A stretch of 52,035 nucleotides of DNA from contig JBMZCV010000010.1 in assembly GCA_049613665.1 (NCBI GenBank), positions 1-52,035 of the forward strand, in the 5' to 3' direction. Both the position numbers and the translations under genes were made by a program. The notes under the pieces were generated by a model, which saw only the letters and a program-made list of their open reading frames with translations, ran no database searches and had not been told where the DNA came from. Positions within the stretch are counted from its first letter, which is position 1; every line of letters begins with the position of its first letter. Of this stretch, positions 1 through 8,509 are shown one piece after another. This stretch comes from JBMZCV01 sp049613665 (GTDB taxonomy: Bacteria > Bacteroidota > Bacteroidia > Chitinophagales > UBA2359).

Positions 1-46
1 CTTTGGGGCATCATAACATTCAGCTTTTTAACTAACCTGACGGCTA

Positions 47-103
47 TGGTGTTATCACCAACAACTAAAAAAGTTTGCTAAAAAGTTGTTGGTGATAACA
101 CCA
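47..103. repeat. 20-bp perfect inverted repeat (strong hairpin)
   Basis: Positions 47-66 and 84-103 are exact reverse complements, separated by 17 bases. The right arm can also pair with itself and the following bases (85-92 with 101-108), so two alternative hairpins exist. A degenerate similar string lies near 228-247. The gene this belongs to lies to the left of the window. It could be a terminator or a dispersed palindromic repeat. Confidence 0.6.
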
Positions 104-290
104 ACAACGGCAAGAGTCTCGTTTTTTTATAATAAATAGTATTTTCTAAATGCTTGACATTATTTTAATATCCAAGCTATTTTCGCATTTTTTTATAAAA
201 TTTATTTCAGAAAAAAGAAAAATAAGTGCTGGTGAAAACACGCAACAATATTAAAAGTATTGAGTTTTATTTTTGTAAAAGCTCAATAGT

Positions 291-309
291 GGCGTTTTTT
301 ATAAACGCC
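291..309 (-). terminator. hairpin just past the fadN-like gene
   Basis: GGCGTTTTTTATAAACGCC folds into a short G+C-topped hairpin 10 bp beyond the stop codon of the minus-strand beta-oxidation gene. There is no clean U-tract on that strand, so the termination role is inferred. A second weak inverted repeat lies at about 258-286. The motif GCTCAATAGTGG next to it recurs beside another hairpin at 23652-23663. Confidence 0.35.
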
Positions 310-318
310 TTTCTTTTA

Positions 319-2772
319 TTAATTTCTCAATGGTTTTCCTGTTTTCAAAATGCTTTGAATACGCTCTAAAGATTTTCTTTGCGTCAGCAATTCTAAAAAG
401 CCTTTTCTTTCCAAATCTAATAGATATTGTTCAGATACTTTTGCAGGAGCAGAAAGGTCGCTACCGCAAATTACATGAGCTACTTTTTGAGCAATATGTT
501 CGTCATGGTCAGAAATATAACCTGCTACTTTCATTGAAGAAACACCTGTGTAGAATGTACCTAAAGCAGCACGTCCCAATACTAAAATGTCTTTGCGTTC
601 GACAGGTTGCGTGTAGCCAGCCGCTTGCAATTCTAACACTGCTTTTTTCGCTTCTGCCAACACTCTATCGCCATTTATGACAATGCTATCTGTTCCTTTT
701 CTGAAATATCCCATTTCCATCGCTTCGTGTGCCGAAGTCGCTACTTTTGCAGTTGCAATATTCATCAAAGCATCTTGCAAAGCTGGTACTTGCACATCAC
801 CTGTATAATAACCATCAGAAGCACGCAAAGCCAATTCTTTTGTGCCACCACCTGCTGGCAATACACCTGCACCTACTTCTACCAAACCGATATATGTTTC
901 GGCAGCCGCAACTACTTTGTCGGCGTGTAAACAAATTTCGCAGCCTCCACCCAAAGTCAAGCCACGAGGAGCTGCAACAACAGGAATAGAAGAATAACGA
1001 ACTCGCATAGTTGTTTTTTGGAACGCACGAATAGCGAAATCTAATTCGTCGTATTCTTGTTCGATAGCCAACATGAAAATCATCGCTAAGTTTGCACCAG
1101 CCGAGAAATTTGGAGCATCGCTTCCGATAACCAAACCTTTCCAGCCATCACGCTCTGCAATGTCAATTGCTGCATTGATACCTTGCAATACTTCGCTACC
1201 AATAGCATTCATTTTTGTGTGGAACTCTAAGCATAAAACGCCATCGCCAATATCGTGCAAAGTTGTACCGCTATTTTGGTAAACAGGCTTTTGGTCACGA
1301 TAATTGTCTAATTTGATGTAGTCTTCTGTGCCTGCAATATCAGCATATGCTTTTGTAGCAGGGTTGTATGCCTGACGCTTGCCATCTGCTATTTTGTAGA
1401 AAGAATCGCAACCAGCTTCTAGCATATCATATACCCATTGAGCCGCTTTGTTGTCACTTTCTTCCATCGCTTTCACAGTTTTGGCTACGCCCAATGCGTC
1501 CCAATACTCAAACGGGCCAAGTTCCCAACCGAAACCTGCACGCAAAGCATCATCTACTTTATATACTTCGTCAGAAATTTCTGGAATGCGATTGCTCACA
1601 TACTGAAATGTCAAATTGCCTACTCTATTCAAGAAGTTTGCCCCTTTGTCGCCTGCTGAATGCAATGTTTTTAGACGTTTTTGAATATTGTCAATTGGCT
1701 TTGCTGCCGCAATACTCGCCAAACGTGGTTTTGCTTTTGGACGATATTCGAAAGTTTCTAAATCAAGCGTTAAAATTTGGCGTTTGCCTTGTGCATTTTT
1801 CGTTTTTTTGTAGAAACCTTGCTTTGTTTTATCGCCAAACCAACCATTTTCTAGCATTTTATTTACATAATCTGGCAATTTGAAATACTCACGCATTTCA
1901 TCATCTTTGCAATTGTCATAAATGCCTTTTGCTACTTTTACCATCGTATCTAAACCTACGACATCTGTTGTGCGGAAAGTTGCTGATTTTGGACGGCCAG
2001 TAATTGGGCCTGTCAAAGCATCAATTTCTTCAATAGTCATGTTCATTTTTTCCATGATATTGAAAATAGCCATCACTGAAAAAACACCAATTCTATTTGC
2101 GATAAAAGCAGGTGTGTCTTTACACAAAACAGTCGTTTTACCTAAATAAAGGTCGCCATATTTCATGAAAAAATCTACGACTTCTGGAGAAGTAGCAGGC
2201 GAAGGAATTACCTCAAACAACTTTAGATAACGTGGCGGATTGAAAAAGTGCGTACCGCAAAAATGCTGTTTGAAATCTTCGCTACGACCATCAATCAACA
2301 TATGAATCGGAATACCAGAAGTATTCGAAGTGATGAGAGAACCAGCTTTGCGATATTTTTCGACATTGTTGAAAACGATTTTTTTGATGTCGAGACGCTC
2401 AATAACCGCTTCAATAATCCAATCGCAATCTTTCAACAAATCCATGTTGTCGTCGAAATTGCCTGTTGTGATAAGCGATGCAGCACTTTTGCTATACAAA
2501 GGCGATGGCTTCGATTTGACAGCCGTTTTCAAAGCATCATTTACGAGGCGATTTCTTACGGCAGGGTGTTCCAAAGTTAAGCCTTTCGCTTCTTCTTTTG
2601 GAGTAAGGCTTCTAGGCACGATGTCGAGCAAAACGGTTTCGAGACCGATATTTGCAAAGTGACAAGCGATGCGAGACCCCATAACGCCAGAGCCAAGTAC
2701 GGCTACTTTTTTAATTTTTCGTTTAGCCGCTTCTACAACAGTAGAATCAGATTGAGCTATAATAGCTTCCAT
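319..2772 (-). CDS. fadN: 3-hydroxyacyl-CoA dehydrogenase / enoyl-CoA hydratase fusion (FadN type)
   Basis: 817-aa bifunctional fatty-acid beta-oxidation enzyme, predicted to hydrate enoyl-CoA and oxidise the 3-hydroxyacyl-CoA with NAD+ in the cytoplasm. The N-terminal half is a Rossmann dehydrogenase: GxGxxG at residues 27-32 and a THFFNPP segment carrying the catalytic His near residue 175. The C-terminal half is a crotonase domain with oxyanion-hole segments (NFSAGANL and GLTLGGGCE) and a downstream GLVEVGAG Glu. The order, dehydrogenase first and hydratase second, is that of Bacillus FadN and the reverse of E. coli FadB. No thiolase gene lies in the 318 bp downstream, so the gene appears to stand alone here. 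A palindromic operator at 2892-2907 links it to the TetR gene upstream. The symbol rests on architecture only. Confidence 0.88.
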   Translation of the reverse strand: MEAIIAQSDSTVVEAAKRKIKKVAVLGSGVMGSRIACHFANIGLETVLLDIVPRSLTPKEEAKGLTLEHPAVRNRLVNDALKTAVKSKPSPLYSKSAASLITTGNFDDNMDLLKDCDWIIEAVIERLDIKKIVFNNVEKYRKAGSLITSNTSGIPIHMLIDGRSEDFKQHFCGTHFFNPPRYLKLFEVIPSPATSPEVVDFFMKYGDLYLGKTTVLCKDTPAFIANRIGVFSVMAIFNIMEKMNMTIEEIDALTGPITGRPKSATFRTTDVVGLDTMVKVAKGIYDNCKDDEMREYFKLPDYVNKMLENGWFGDKTKQGFYKKTKNAQGKRQILTLDLETFEYRPKAKPRLASIAAAKPIDNIQKRLKTLHSAGDKGANFLNRVGNLTFQYVSNRIPEISDEVYKVDDALRAGFGWELGPFEYWDALGVAKTVKAMEESDNKAAQWVYDMLEAGCDSFYKIADGKRQAYNPATKAYADIAGTEDYIKLDNYRDQKPVYQNSGTTLHDIGDGVLCLEFHTKMNAIGSEVLQGINAAIDIAERDGWKGLVIGSDAPNFSAGANLAMIFMLAIEQEYDELDFAIRAFQKTTMRVRYSSIPVVAAPRGLTLGGGCEICLHADKVVAAAETYIGLVEVGAGVLPAGGGTKELALRASDGYYTGDVQVPALQDALMNIATAKVATSAHEAMEMGYFRKGTDSIVINGDRVLAEAKKAVLELQAAGYTQPVERKDILVLGRAALGTFYTGVSSMKVAGYISDHDEHIAQKVAHVICGSDLSAPAKVSEQYLLDLERKGFLELLTQRKSLERIQSILKTGKPLRN

Positions 2773-2891
2773 ACGGTTATATTTATTTTTATTATTATGA
2801 ATTAAATTTTATAATATTATAAATTGTCATCTTTTTGACAAAACTATTTTTTTATAATAAAGTAGTTTTATATAATGTAACGTTTATTTTT

Positions 2892-2907
2892 TACCAAACG
2901 TTTGGTA
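2892..2907. promoter_or_regulatory. TetR operator upstream of fadN
   Basis: TACCAAACGTTTGGTA is a perfect 16-bp palindrome about 120 bp upstream of the fadN start. The same 16 bases with conserved flanks (TTT before, GATAAA after) recur at 3626-3641 in front of the tetR gene. On the minus strand the TTTG inside the palindrome lies 20 bp before TATATAAA (2874-2867), a possible -33/-7 pair. A second -7-like box, TAGTTTTG, lies at 2846-2839. That the neighbouring TetR protein binds here is inferred from the duplication and the location. Confidence 0.8.
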
Positions 2908-3030
2908 GATAAAAATTCTTTTTAGATATGTTATTTTTTGCAACAGCAATATGAAGAAAACATTAATTTTAGAAAAAAGTTTATTCTCTATATTAAAAAC
3001 CTTTACATTTGCCCTTGTTATAAAATGCTG

Positions 3031-3591
3031 TTAATCTAGTAATTGAATGATATTTTGATGGGTTTGTTTTAAAAAGCTAGTGTCATTGAAGAGTCGCATC
3101 ATCATCACAGAGCCTTCAATTTTGGCTACGCAATTTTTGGCTAATGCTTTTGCTTCAGCTATTTCATATTTTTCTTGAAAGATATGTGTCATAGCATCTA
3201 TCCAATCTTGAAAAAATAATTGCACCATTTTTGAAAATTCAGGCATATTTCCAGCCATTTCCAAAGCTAAATTGCCCATTAAGCAGCCGCTATCGGTCGT
3301 AAAAAATTGATTTTCGGCAATATTGGCCAAAAGTTGCAGTTTTTGCTTGCTACCAAGTTGTTTGTCGTAGGCATGAATAAAGATTTCGGTTTTGTAGTAT
3401 TCATGTAGATAATTGATAACTGCTTTTAGTATATCTTTTTTGCCACCTTTGAAGTAATGATATAAACTACCTTTTTTGAGGCCGCAAGCCGTTGCGATAT
3501 CTTCCATAGAAGTATCAGCATAGCCTTTGCTTCGAAATACTTTTAGTGATTGTCGAATTAAGAAATTCTCGCTGACTTTCTGTTTAGGCAT
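3031..3591 (-). CDS. TetR/AcrR-family transcriptional regulator (likely fatty-acid regulator)
   Basis: 186 aa. The N-terminal helix-turn-helix at residues 9-55 has the canonical TetR pattern (KGYADTSMEDIATACGLKKGSLYHYF). The C-terminal part is a helical ligand domain whose ligand cannot be read from sequence. The gene lies upstream of and co-oriented with fadN, with an identical palindrome in front of each. Its own promoter contains the palindrome between the -33 and -7 boxes, so it probably represses itself. By analogy with TetR-type FadR/PsrA regulators, an acyl-CoA ligand is plausible but inferred. Confidence 0.88.
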   Translation of the reverse strand: MPKQKVSENFLIRQSLKVFRSKGYADTSMEDIATACGLKKGSLYHYFKGGKKDILKAVINYLHEYYKTEIFIHAYDKQLGSKQKLQLLANIAENQFFTTDSGCLMGNLALEMAGNMPEFSKMVQLFFQDWIDAMTHIFQEKYEIAEAKALAKNCVAKIEGSVMMMRLFNDTSFLKQTHQNIIQLLD

Positions 3592-3619
3592 AAAGGTATT
3601 TATTTAATTTAGTGTTTTG

Positions 3620-3651
3620 CAAATTTACCAAACGTTTGGTAGATAAACAAA
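3620..3651 (-). promoter_or_regulatory. autoregulated tetR promoter with operator in the spacer
   Basis: On the minus strand TTTG (3651-3648) and TAAATTTG (3627-3620) are 20 bp apart, fitting the Bacteroidota -33 TTTG / -7 TAnnTTTG consensus. The perfect palindrome TACCAAACGTTTGGTA (3626-3641) fills the spacer and overlaps the -7 box by two bases. A bound repressor would occlude the polymerase. The start codon is about 29 bp downstream of the -7 box. Confidence 0.75.
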
Positions 3652-3822
3652 TTTATTTTTGTAGTTTTATTTTTTTTCTTAAAAAATCGGTAAGAAAATG
3701 ATTTTAATATATTATTTTTTTTGTTTTTTTGTTTGTATTCAAGCTGTATTAATACTTTTTTTGTATTTTTGTCATAAATTTATTTCATATCAATATCTAT
3801 TTTTAAACTAAATTATAGTAAA

Positions 3823-6800
3823 ATGAAAAAGTTATTACTTTTTACATTATGTTGTTTTTTTGCTCAAGTGAGTTATGGGCAAACTGCAATAATTAACGAA
3901 ATCACGCCAGATCCAGGCCTCAATGATGGTTCTGGTGGCGAATATACAGAGCTGTACTGTCCGCTTGGCGGTGGAGCTTGTGACATTGGTTGTTTCTCAA
4001 TTACAGATGGTACAGACATTGTTACTATTCCTGCTGGTGTCACTATTGCGGAAGGCGAAACTTATTTGATTGCCAATACTACTTTATTTGTAAATGTAGA
4101 TCCTAGCTTATGGACACAATTGGGCAGCAGTCCTGCCAACTATTTAGACTTGGCTACTTGTGGTTGTTCTAATCGAGATGCTACTGTTTGGGACAATGTC
4201 CCTGGAGAGCGTATCGTAATGTTTGATGCAGGTGGTTCAATTGTAGAAGCAATATATTGGGAAGGTGGTACAAATACGGGTACAGCTCCTTTAAATGTCA
4301 ATTCTTCGCCAGATGCTTCTTGTACGGCGGCTAGTTTTGTAGTACCAGAAATTGCTGCTAATCCTGCTATTTGGGAAGACATCAGTAGTTCAAAAGCTAT
4401 TAAAGGTTGTCTGACTGCTTATATGCGTGATACAGATGGTAGCATGACTTGGATTTCGGATGACTGGCCAACACCAGGTCAAGCAAATGAGGCTAATCGA
4501 CCTGGATATATGGTTACTTCTGATGCTACTTCTGTTTGTAGTGGAGATGATGTAACTTTTACGGTAGAAGTATATAATTACAATGCTGTTTATACCAACG
4601 ATGCTGATGATGGTGGTAGTCCAAGAGGTGGCTCTTGGATTTCGGATGATGGCGGTACTACTCGTTTAGACTGGGATACAGACCCAAATGCAACCGTAAA
4701 CTTTAGTGCTGCAACAGGTACTACTACTTTTACTTATACTACACCAGCTTTAACTGCTGATGCTACATACGCTATTATAGTAAAAGAAAATACGCCTGTC
4801 GCTAATGGTAGAGCTATTGAGTGTTACATAAAAGAAATCATTGATATAGAAGTAGTTTCTGATATTACTGCTATTGATTACACTTGTGACAATGGTTTAG
4901 TTACTGTAAATATTACACCTTCTTCTTCTTTTGGCGAAGTGCAATTAGATATTACAAATGGAGCAGATGCTTCTTTGAGCCAAAGTGCAACTACTACAAG
5001 TTCGCCTGTGACGTTTCAACTATCGCAAGGAACAGATTCTGACTTTTCTATTTCAGCTACGCAATTAAGTCCAAATCCTGTTTGTGCTGCTTTGCCAGCT
5101 ATTACAGGTGGCCCACTTTGCGTTTTCGCTCCTAATTGTCCTGATTTTGATGATTGGGGAACTGATGCTACTGCTGATAATAGTGCTTTATGCCCAAGTG
5201 ATGGTATTGAATTGTGTTTAGATGGAACAGACTTACCTTCTGGCGGAAGTATCGAATGGGTAACTTTAGCTGCTGCTGGTGATGATCCTTATACTGCTGC
5301 TGTTGATGTAATTGGTAGTGCTTATATTCCTACTCAAGGCATTAGTATTGGTAGTTCTAATGTGTATGCGGGTGCTGATGGTGCTTTTTTTGCTGCTCAA
5401 GATACTGATGGGGACTCTCCAAATCCAACAACGCAAACATTTACAATTGCTGGTTTGAATATTACAGGACAAACAGGCTTATCTTTTTCTATTGACTTGG
5501 CAGAAGAAGATGGTACAAACCCAAACGATAATAATGAATCTAACTGGGATAATGGAACTGGAAATTTTGATGAATTTATAATAAGTGCCAACATAGATGC
5601 AGCGGGAGCAAGCAATATATTATCTATTCAATCTGATGCTCCAGGAACAACTTCTAATGGAAATCCTTTAGTAGATACAAACGGAGATAGTATTGGTGAT
5701 GGTACTGAAGTAACAGCAACATTTAGCACTTTTACGAGTCCAATTGCAGGAGCAGGTAATAGCCTTGATTTAGTTTTCACAATTACTGTTGAAGATGGAG
5801 GAAGTGATATTGCATTTGACAATATTATTGTTACATCAAATGAAAATCCTTCTGGTTTTTTTGTTATTGATTTTGATACTAACAATGCAGGATATACAAC
5901 AGGTGCTTTTTATTCAGATGGTACTGACGATTATTTTGGAATTGTAAGTGATGGTTCTCCAGCTTGCATTACTTACCCAATTACCCCTGATGAGTGCAAC
6001 ATTGGCCCTATCATCATCGCTCCTCGTATCATGCCAGACCAAACAGGTTGTTCACCAGGTTCGCCAACTCCTACTTTACCTGCTCGTACCTATACTGTTA
6101 CTTGTCCAACAGCAAGCATCGACGATGCAGTAGCTATTTGCGATGGTTCAAGCACTAGCTTTATGGTAGCTTTCGACAACTACGGAGGTGCTTTCCCTGC
6201 TGCTGGCTTTGATGTGACCTATACAGTTGATGGTGCTACACCTACTACTGTTACAGCTACGGCAGACCCTTTCGAAATTACAGGTATTGCAACAGCAGGC
6301 ATTTACGAGTTATCAATTCTTGTTAATAATGATGGTGGCTGTGATGGTTCTGTTTCTGGCGAAGTAATTGTTACGACTTCTACAAACCCTGCTGCACCAA
6401 CTTTTGCAAGTCCTACAATTGATGTATGCGAAGGCTCAAATACTTTCTTAGAAGTAGCCACAGGTGATGCCGAATTGCGTTGGTATGATGCAGACCCAAC
6501 AACAACAGGCGTTTTAATTGGTACAGGTAGTTTATTGAATTATACGCCTACCGCAACAGCAGGTGGCACTGAAACCTTATTTGTCAGAAGTGAAAATGCT
6601 GACAATGGTTGTGTAAGCACTCCTGCTTCTGTTACTTTAAATGTATTGGCTTGTCCATCTGTCGGAAATTTAGTATTCTTCGATGCTGCTGATAATGGTG
6701 CTTTTGATGCAGGCACAGATGTAGGTTTGGCAGGTATTACCGTAACTTTATACAATGCTACAACAAATATGCCAGCAGATGGCTTTATTCCTTTAACAAC

Positions 6801-7392
6801 AGATGCAAATGGAAACTATCTATTTGAAAATGTTCCTCCAGGCGACTACTACGTTTCATTTACAATTCCTGCAGGTTATGTAACAAGTACTGCAACACCA
6901 ACAGGAAATGACCAAAATAATGCTGCTACCACAGGTAACACGGCTGTATTTACAGTCGCAGCAGCTACTGACGACCTCACAATTGATGCAGGTTTGATTG
7001 GAACAGGTTCTATTGGCGACTTTGTGTGGGCTGATACTAATGGCGATGGCATACAAGATGTTGGCGAAGCAGGTATCAATGGTGCAACCGTAGATGTAAT
7101 TTGGTATGGCGATGATGGCGTAGCTGGTGGTGGCGATGATGTCACTTATACAGTTACAACTGCTAATGATGGTACAAATGATGGTGCTTATTTAGTAGAA
7201 AATTTACCTCCAGGTAATTATAGCGTAAGTGTTACAGGTGGTACAACAGGTACAGCTACTTTTGATAGTGATGGCGGTAATGATTCTAGTTCATTGGTTA
7301 CTTTGGGCGATGGCGAAGATAACACAGACCAAGATTTCGGCTTTCAAGAATCTTCTTGCAACGCTGCAGTTGGTGTATTCCCAGGCCAATAA
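3823..7392 (+). CDS. secreted surface protein: lamin-tail domain plus SdrD_B-like repeats
   Basis: 1189 aa with a clear signal peptide (MKKLLLFTLCCFFAQVSYGQ). Just after it comes a lamin-tail-like domain (INEITPDP...GEYTEL...). A long Gly/Thr/Asp-rich middle follows, with Ig-like and Asp-rich Ca-binding-type segments. Two SdrD_B-type (Cna_B-like) modules sit near the C-terminus, starting SVGNLVFFDAADNGAFDAG and SIGDFVWADTNGDGIQD; the second ends in the usual QDFGFQ. Such proteins are extracellular and often adhesive. Large secreted proteins of this phylum normally end in a type IX sorting domain, but this one stops at CNAAVGVFPGQ, 11 residues after the last module. A good terminator follows about 60 bp later. 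Function is unknown. Confidence 0.85.
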   Translation: MKKLLLFTLCCFFAQVSYGQTAIINEITPDPGLNDGSGGEYTELYCPLGGGACDIGCFSITDGTDIVTIPAGVTIAEGETYLIANTTLFVNVDPSLWTQLGSSPANYLDLATCGCSNRDATVWDNVPGERIVMFDAGGSIVEAIYWEGGTNTGTAPLNVNSSPDASCTAASFVVPEIAANPAIWEDISSSKAIKGCLTAYMRDTDGSMTWISDDWPTPGQANEANRPGYMVTSDATSVCSGDDVTFTVEVYNYNAVYTNDADDGGSPRGGSWISDDGGTTRLDWDTDPNATVNFSAATGTTTFTYTTPALTADATYAIIVKENTPVANGRAIECYIKEIIDIEVVSDITAIDYTCDNGLVTVNITPSSSFGEVQLDITNGADASLSQSATTTSSPVTFQLSQGTDSDFSISATQLSPNPVCAALPAITGGPLCVFAPNCPDFDDWGTDATADNSALCPSDGIELCLDGTDLPSGGSIEWVTLAAAGDDPYTAAVDVIGSAYIPTQGISIGSSNVYAGADGAFFAAQDTDGDSPNPTTQTFTIAGLNITGQTGLSFSIDLAEEDGTNPNDNNESNWDNGTGNFDEFIISANIDAAGASNILSIQSDAPGTTSNGNPLVDTNGDSIGDGTEVTATFSTFTSPIAGAGNSLDLVFTITVEDGGSDIAFDNIIVTSNENPSGFFVIDFDTNNAGYTTGAFYSDGTDDYFGIVSDGSPACITYPITPDECNIGPIIIAPRIMPDQTGCSPGSPTPTLPARTYTVTCPTASIDDAVAICDGSSTSFMVAFDNYGGAFPAAGFDVTYTVDGATPTTVTATADPFEITGIATAGIYELSILVNNDGGCDGSVSGEVIVTTSTNPAAPTFASPTIDVCEGSNTFLEVATGDAELRWYDADPTTTGVLIGTGSLLNYTPTATAGGTETLFVRSENADNGCVSTPASVTLNVLACPSVGNLVFFDAADNGAFDAGTDVGLAGITVTLYNATTNMPADGFIPLTTDANGNYLFENVPPGDYYVSFTIPAGYVTSTATPTGNDQNNAATTGNTAVFTVAAATDDLTIDAGLIGTGSIGDFVWADTNGDGIQDVGEAGINGATVDVIWYGDDGVAGGGDDVTYTVTTANDGTNDGAYLVENLPPGNYSVSVTGGTTGTATFDSDGGNDSSSLVTLGDGEDNTDQDFGFQESSCNAAVGVFPGQ

Positions 7393-7450
7393 TTTTAAAC
7401 TAAATAAAAGTTTTCTTTTTTAGCGAAAAGAAAAATATAGAAAACAACAA

Positions 7451-7490
7451 ACATTGAGCGAAAAAGTCTATTTCGTTCAATGTTTTTCTT
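7451..7490 (+). terminator. intrinsic terminator after the surface protein
   Basis: A 13-bp stem (7451-7463 with 7471-7483, one wobble) has a short loop and is followed by TTTTT. It separates the surface-protein gene from the next gene. Confidence 0.8.
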
Positions 7491-7520
7491 GTTATAGCAA
7501 CTTCTTAAATATTTAATCTA

Positions 7521-7528
7521 TATCTTTG
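7521..7528 (+). promoter_or_regulatory. -7 promoter box before the DinB-like gene
   Basis: TATCTTTG matches the Bacteroidota -7 consensus TAnnTTTG and lies 23 bp before the start codon at 7552. No convincing -33 box at the usual distance was found. Confidence 0.45.
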
Positions 7529-7551
7529 CTTTCAAAAAGAAATAGATAAGC

Positions 7552-8031
7552 ATGAATAAACATTTCATTGAACTATTGAAATACGATTTTTGGGCAACCC
7601 AACAACTTTTAAAAACGATTGAAAAATATGAAGTGCAAGATGAAAAAATACTTTTTTGGCTCAATCACACTTACAATGCTCAAATGATATGGCTCAAACG
7701 CATTGTTGGCCAGCAATCTCACCTTACATCAAATACGATGCACGATACTGAACATCTAGCTAGCTTTTTTATGCAAGTCAATTCTTTTTTGTTAGGCTTG
7801 TTATATAATCGAAAAAACGAAAATGTTCCCAATCTGAATACCATTATTGCTTATAAAAATAGCAAAGGAATTTCATTTGAAAATACAATGCAAAGCATTT
7901 TTTCGCACCTTTTGCATCATTCCACACACCATAGAGGGCAAATTTGCTCACAACTGCGAAATTTAGGTATTCAGCCACCGCCAATAGATTATATTTTTTA
8001 TAAAAGAAAACAGCAAAGTGAAAGACATTAG
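7552..8031 (+). CDS. DinB-family (four-helix, metal-binding) protein
   Basis: 159 aa, the usual length for the DinB/YfiT fold. A His in the second helix (H39, NHTYNAQ) and the HHSTHHRGQ segment (H123 and H127) form the expected metal triad. In related families these proteins are metal-dependent, often thiol-linked transferases, but most bacteroidete members are uncharacterised, so no reaction is assigned. The stop codon overlaps the start of the next gene by 14 nt, which indicates translational coupling. Confidence 0.8.
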   Translation: MNKHFIELLKYDFWATQQLLKTIEKYEVQDEKILFWLNHTYNAQMIWLKRIVGQQSHLTSNTMHDTEHLASFFMQVNSFLLGLLYNRKNENVPNLNTIIAYKNSKGISFENTMQSIFSHLLHHSTHHRGQICSQLRNLGIQPPPIDYIFYKRKQQSERH

Positions 8032-8410
8032 AAGCAGAAATGATATTGAGTTATTGGTTAATGATTTTTATAAAAAAGCACTAAAAGATGAGAAAATTGG
8101 CTTCATTTTTACTGATATTGTACAGCTAAATTGGAAAACTCACATACCTATTATATGCGATTTTTGGGAGAGTGTTTTGCTCGACAACATCAAATATAAA
8201 GGAAATCCTATCTTGAAACACATTGCATTGAATAAAAAAATAAATCTTAAAAAAGAACATTTTGAACGTTGGCTCATGCTATGGCAAAAAAGCGTTCAAA
8301 GAAATTTTGCTGGAAAAATAGCCGATGAAGCCATCAAAAAAGCTAACATGATGGGAAATTTGATGCGATATAAAATTGAAAAAAGTAATGACGCTGGCTT
8401 TATACAATAA
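8018..8410 (+). CDS. group 3 truncated haemoglobin
   Basis: 130 aa, starting with GTG inside the end of the DinB-like gene; an ATG start would lose conserved sequence. The sequence has the group III truncated globin pattern: an N-terminal FYKKALKDEKIG helix, a FTDIVQLNWKTHIPIICDFWES segment, a candidate proximal haem His at 68, and the HFERWLMLW block with His81. Family members bind O2/NO-type ligands and are linked to nitrosative or oxidative stress. The specific role here is not visible. The overlap suggests co-expression with the DinB protein. Confidence 0.82.
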   Translation: MKDIRSRNDIELLVNDFYKKALKDEKIGFIFTDIVQLNWKTHIPIICDFWESVLLDNIKYKGNPILKHIALNKKINLKKEHFERWLMLWQKSVQRNFAGKIADEAIKKANMMGNLMRYKIEKSNDAGFIQ

Positions 8411-8435
8411 AATTGGCTCTTTTTCAATCAAAAGA

Positions 8436-8471
8436 ATCGCAATTCGTATGCGAAAACATACAAATTGCGAT
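8436..8471. terminator. bidirectional hairpin between convergent genes
   Basis: A 15-position stem with one mismatch (8436-8450 against 8457-8471, loop CGAAAA) lies between the convergent ends of the globin and moeZ-like genes. U-tracts are weak on both sides. Confidence 0.5.
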
Positions 8472-8509
8472 AATACCTAATCTCTTCCAAATTATAAAAT
8501 ATCGTTTTC

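Noticed and set aside
6856..7145. Minus-strand ORFs opposite the SdrD-like modules
   Set aside because: Low-complexity Ser/Pro/Ile-rich shadows of the surface-protein repeats, with no start context or neighbours.
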